A stretch of DNA of 64,000 bases from Variovorax gossypii (GTDB taxonomy: Bacteria; Pseudomonadota; Gammaproteobacteria; Burkholderiales; Burkholderiaceae_C): the NCBI RefSeq assembly GCF_003965815.1, contig NZ_RXOE01000012.1, forward strand, positions 91,810-155,809, read 5' to 3'. Of this stretch, positions 61,868-64,000 are shown piece after piece. The position numbers were made by a program, and so were the translations under genes. The number at the start of each line of letters is the position of its first letter. The stretch's first letter is position 1. The notes below the pieces were generated by a model. The model was not told the origin of the DNA. It made no database searches and worked only from the letters and a program-made list of their open reading frames with translations.

Positions 61868-64000
61868 ATGAATACGACTTATTGTTCAATTTGGAATGAA
61901 TCCCTTGGCGCCTGGGTCGCGGCGTCGGAAAACACCCGCGCCCGAGGCAAGCGGGGCGGCAGCCGCGTGGCGGCTGCGCCCGGCGCGCTCACGTTGCTCG
62001 CCTCCGGGCACTTGCGCGCGGGGCTCATGACGGCGCTGATGACACTGGGTGGCGTGGCCGCGCCGTCGCTGGCGCAGGCGCAGTCGGCGATATGCACCAC
62101 GGCGCCATACAACTATTACAGCGGCTCCGCCACGTGCGCGGGCCAGCAGTCTCAAGCGACTGCAGGTGGAGCCACTGCCATAGGTTATGGCGCCAGCAGT
62201 ACACAACTGAATGCCGTGACTGTCGGCTTCGGCGCCATTGCTTCTGCGATCAATGCCCTTTACCTCGGCGCACGTACCGCTCCGGGGACAGGCGCATTGA
62301 GTGAGAGTTCGATCGCAATCGGTACGGACGTAACCGCAAGCGGTAACGCTGCCGTTGCCATCGGTGTACAAGCCGCGTCGACCGCCCAGACGGCAACCGC
62401 CATCGGCTCCACCGCAAGGGCGACCGACGAAGCAGCCACTGCCGTAGGAAATGCCGCTCGGGCGCTGGGGAATAGTTCGCTCGCACTCGGAGCCCAGTCG
62501 GTCGCAAGCGGGGCCAGCACAGTCGCGGTCGGCCAAGGCGCGGGCGCGGGCTCGACGAGCGCCAATACGGGTTCGGCCGCAGTGGGCATTGCCGCCGGAA
62601 CGCTGGTCAGCGGCGCGCAGAACACCGCCATGGGGGGAGGCATCGCGAGTGCGATGCGGGGCGCAGGTTCGGGCGTCACGGGCACGCGCAACGTCGCCTT
62701 CGGCACAGGAGACGGCACGGTCGCCTACGATGCCACCCTGAAAGCCTCGGCAGGCAATCTGGTCAGCGGCAACGACAACATCGCCATCGGCACCAACGCA
62801 GGCATCGGCGTCGCGAGCAACGCGACGACGTCGATCGGCCTGAACGCCAAAGCGAGCGTGGGCAACGCGATCGCGATCGGTACCCAGGCAAGCGCCTCAG
62901 CACTGGATGCCGTCGCGCAAGGCAGCAGCGCCAGCGCGGGCGGCCGCAACGCCATCGCGATCGGCTTCCAGTCGATCGCCTCCCAGATCAACTCCATCAA
63001 TCTTGGCGCACGCACGGTTGCAGGAACGGGCGCCACGGCCGAGGCGGCCATCGCCGTCGGCACGGACGTGGAAGCGTCTCAGGCTCGCGCCGTCGCAATG
63101 GGCGTCGCGACCCGCGCTGCCGGAGTCGACGCCCTCGCGCTCGGTACCCGGGCCGCCGCGGCTGCCGACAACGCCACCGCGCTCGGCTCGGGCGGGACCA
63201 ATGCCGCCACGGCCGTGCGCGCCTCGGGCTCCGGTTCTCTGGCGTTGGGCGGCAACGCGACCGCGGGCGCCAATGCAGCGGGAACCAGTGCCATCGCCAT
63301 CGGTGGAGAGTCGTCCGCGACCCAGACGGAAGCGATCGCGATCGGCCGCTTGGCCAGCGCCACGGCCCTGAACACCATCGCAGCCGGCAGCAATGCCCGC
63401 GCGGATTCGGCTCAAGCGGTTGCAATCGGCACCAACGCCACCGCCACCGGAGGCAAGGCCGTGTCCATCGGTTCGGGCAACACCGCCTACGGCAACGGGG
63501 CCGTCGCGATCGGCGATCCGAGCTTTGCCAGCGGTAACGGTGCCTTCACCGGCGGCGCCGACAACATCGCCAACAGCGACGGCACGGCCTCGGCCACGGC
63601 AGCCAACCAGGCCAATGGTGCGGTCGCGATCGGCAACGGGAACAAGGCGATCGGCCAAGGCTCTGTGGCGCTGGGCAACGGCTCGACGGCCGGCGCGGTG
63701 GGCAAGGCGGGCGGCGTGGCCATCGGCGATGCGGCGACGGCGAGCGCCAATGCAGGCGATGTGGCGCTGGGCTCCGGCTCGGTCACCACCACGGCCGTGG
63801 GCACGCCCAGCGTGACCATCGGCGGCACGACCTACAACTTCCAGGGCACCAACCCCACGAGCACCGTGAGCGTGGGCAGCGTGGGCAACGAGCGCACGAT
63901 CACCAACGTGGCGGCCGGCCGGATCTCCGGGACCTCGACCGATGCGATCAACGGCTCGCAACTGTTCGCCACCAATGCTGCGATCGACGACGTGGCGGCC
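61868..64000 (+). CDS. YadA-like trimeric autotransporter adhesin, 3' end beyond window
   Basis: The reading frame is open from ATG 61868 to the window end (711 codons). It starts with an extended signal peptide (ESPR), MNTTYCSIWNESLGAWVAAS, then a hydrophobic core (MTALMTLGGVAAPSLAQAQ). From about residue 90 on it is a run of YadA-head repeats of roughly 14 residues (AIGYGAS, VAIGVQA, ALGAQSVASG, AIAIGTQASA). Near the end ITNVAAGRISGTSTDAINGS is the neck motif that joins head to stalk. The C-terminal membrane anchor must lie beyond. It should form a trimeric surface adhesin. Confidence 0.95.
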   Translation, partial: MNTTYCSIWNESLGAWVAASENTRARGKRGGSRVAAAPGALTLLASGHLRAGLMTALMTLGGVAAPSLAQAQSAICTTAPYNYYSGSATCAGQQSQATAGGATAIGYGASSTQLNAVTVGFGAIASAINALYLGARTAPGTGALSESSIAIGTDVTASGNAAVAIGVQAASTAQTATAIGSTARATDEAATAVGNAARALGNSSLALGAQSVASGASTVAVGQGAGAGSTSANTGSAAVGIAAGTLVSGAQNTAMGGGIASAMRGAGSGVTGTRNVAFGTGDGTVAYDATLKASAGNLVSGNDNIAIGTNAGIGVASNATTSIGLNAKASVGNAIAIGTQASASALDAVAQGSSASAGGRNAIAIGFQSIASQINSINLGARTVAGTGATAEAAIAVGTDVEASQARAVAMGVATRAAGVDALALGTRAAAAADNATALGSGGTNAATAVRASGSGSLALGGNATAGANAAGTSAIAIGGESSATQTEAIAIGRLASATALNTIAAGSNARADSAQAVAIGTNATATGGKAVSIGSGNTAYGNGAVAIGDPSFASGNGAFTGGADNIANSDGTASATAANQANGAVAIGNGNKAIGQGSVALGNGSTAGAVGKAGGVAIGDAATASANAGDVALGSGSVTTTAVGTPSVTIGGTTYNFQGTNPTSTVSVGSVGNERTITNVAAGRISGTSTDAINGSQLFATNAAIDDVAA

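Noticed and set aside
1..64000. tRNA, rRNA or CRISPR
   Set aside because: No clover-leaf-like or rRNA-like segment and no regularly spaced direct repeats were seen by eye. The adhesin repeats are protein-coding.

Overview
The window is high-GC DNA with typical betaproteobacterial gene content. It has a Bug-type tripartite-tricarboxylate receptor, an MmgE/PrpD protein, many LysR/IclR/Lrp regulators, Gly-rich lipoproteins with a CGGGG lipobox, and an ESPR-type trimeric autotransporter. It most resembles Variovorax or another member of the Comamonadaceae; this is inference from gene content and no marker gene is present. I found no rRNA, tRNA or CRISPR.

Layout. 1-4070: the 3' part of an RHS/YD-repeat protein with a possible His/Cys protease-like tail, overlapping a cytochrome P450, which overlaps a methyltransferase. 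4250-8420: a decayed stretch with an AbiE-type system (antitoxin and operator intact, toxin broken), a copper-ATPase fragment, an intact HEAT-repeat gene and a cyclopropane-fatty-acid synthase fragment ending at an IS-like terminus. 8558-16600: two lipoproteins, a GST-ArsR-SRPBCC operon with a perfect operator palindrome, and an HxlR/DoxX/SDR module. 16850-21680: a metallophosphoesterase, a nucleotidyltransferase, small secreted or membrane proteins, and fragments of phosphoketolase and a glycogen-debranching-like enzyme. 21688-25900: a cluster of methyltransferase, PIG-L deacetylase, acyl-CoA dehydrogenase-like protein and glycosyltransferase with dps inside it. 26037-28292: small membrane proteins, including one of 24 residues, a lone receiver and a truncated aminotransferase.

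28711-39020 reads as an amino-acid utilisation locus: Asp/Glu racemase, Lrp and LysR regulators, a polar amino-acid ABC transporter, a saccharopine-dehydrogenase-like enzyme, a ThDP enzyme, a D-amino-acid-oxidase-like flavoenzyme and a second racemase reduced to a fragment. 39069-44920 holds a DUF1963 protein, small membrane proteins, a Tat-type lipoprotein and a two-gene Hsp20 operon behind a sigma32-like promoter. 45310-51658 is an IclR-controlled catabolic operon (Bug receptor, crotonase, ADP-forming acyl-CoA synthetase, MmgE/PrpD). 52158-56825 has two divergent lipoprotein phosphatases that share an AT-rich control region. The window ends with a periplasmic binding protein, a YcaC-like hydrolase, a LysR gene, a diguanylate-cyclase fragment, IS3 debris and the start of a large YadA-like adhesin that runs off the end.

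Two themes recur. The first is gene decay: about ten broken genes, with four copies of one short IS-end-like sequence, three of them beside broken genes. The second is a shared signal and linker (lipobox Cys, then poly-Gly, then a Pro/Ala-rich spacer) on five otherwise unrelated exported proteins. The most unusual arrangement is the overlapping RHS-P450-methyltransferase set at the left edge.
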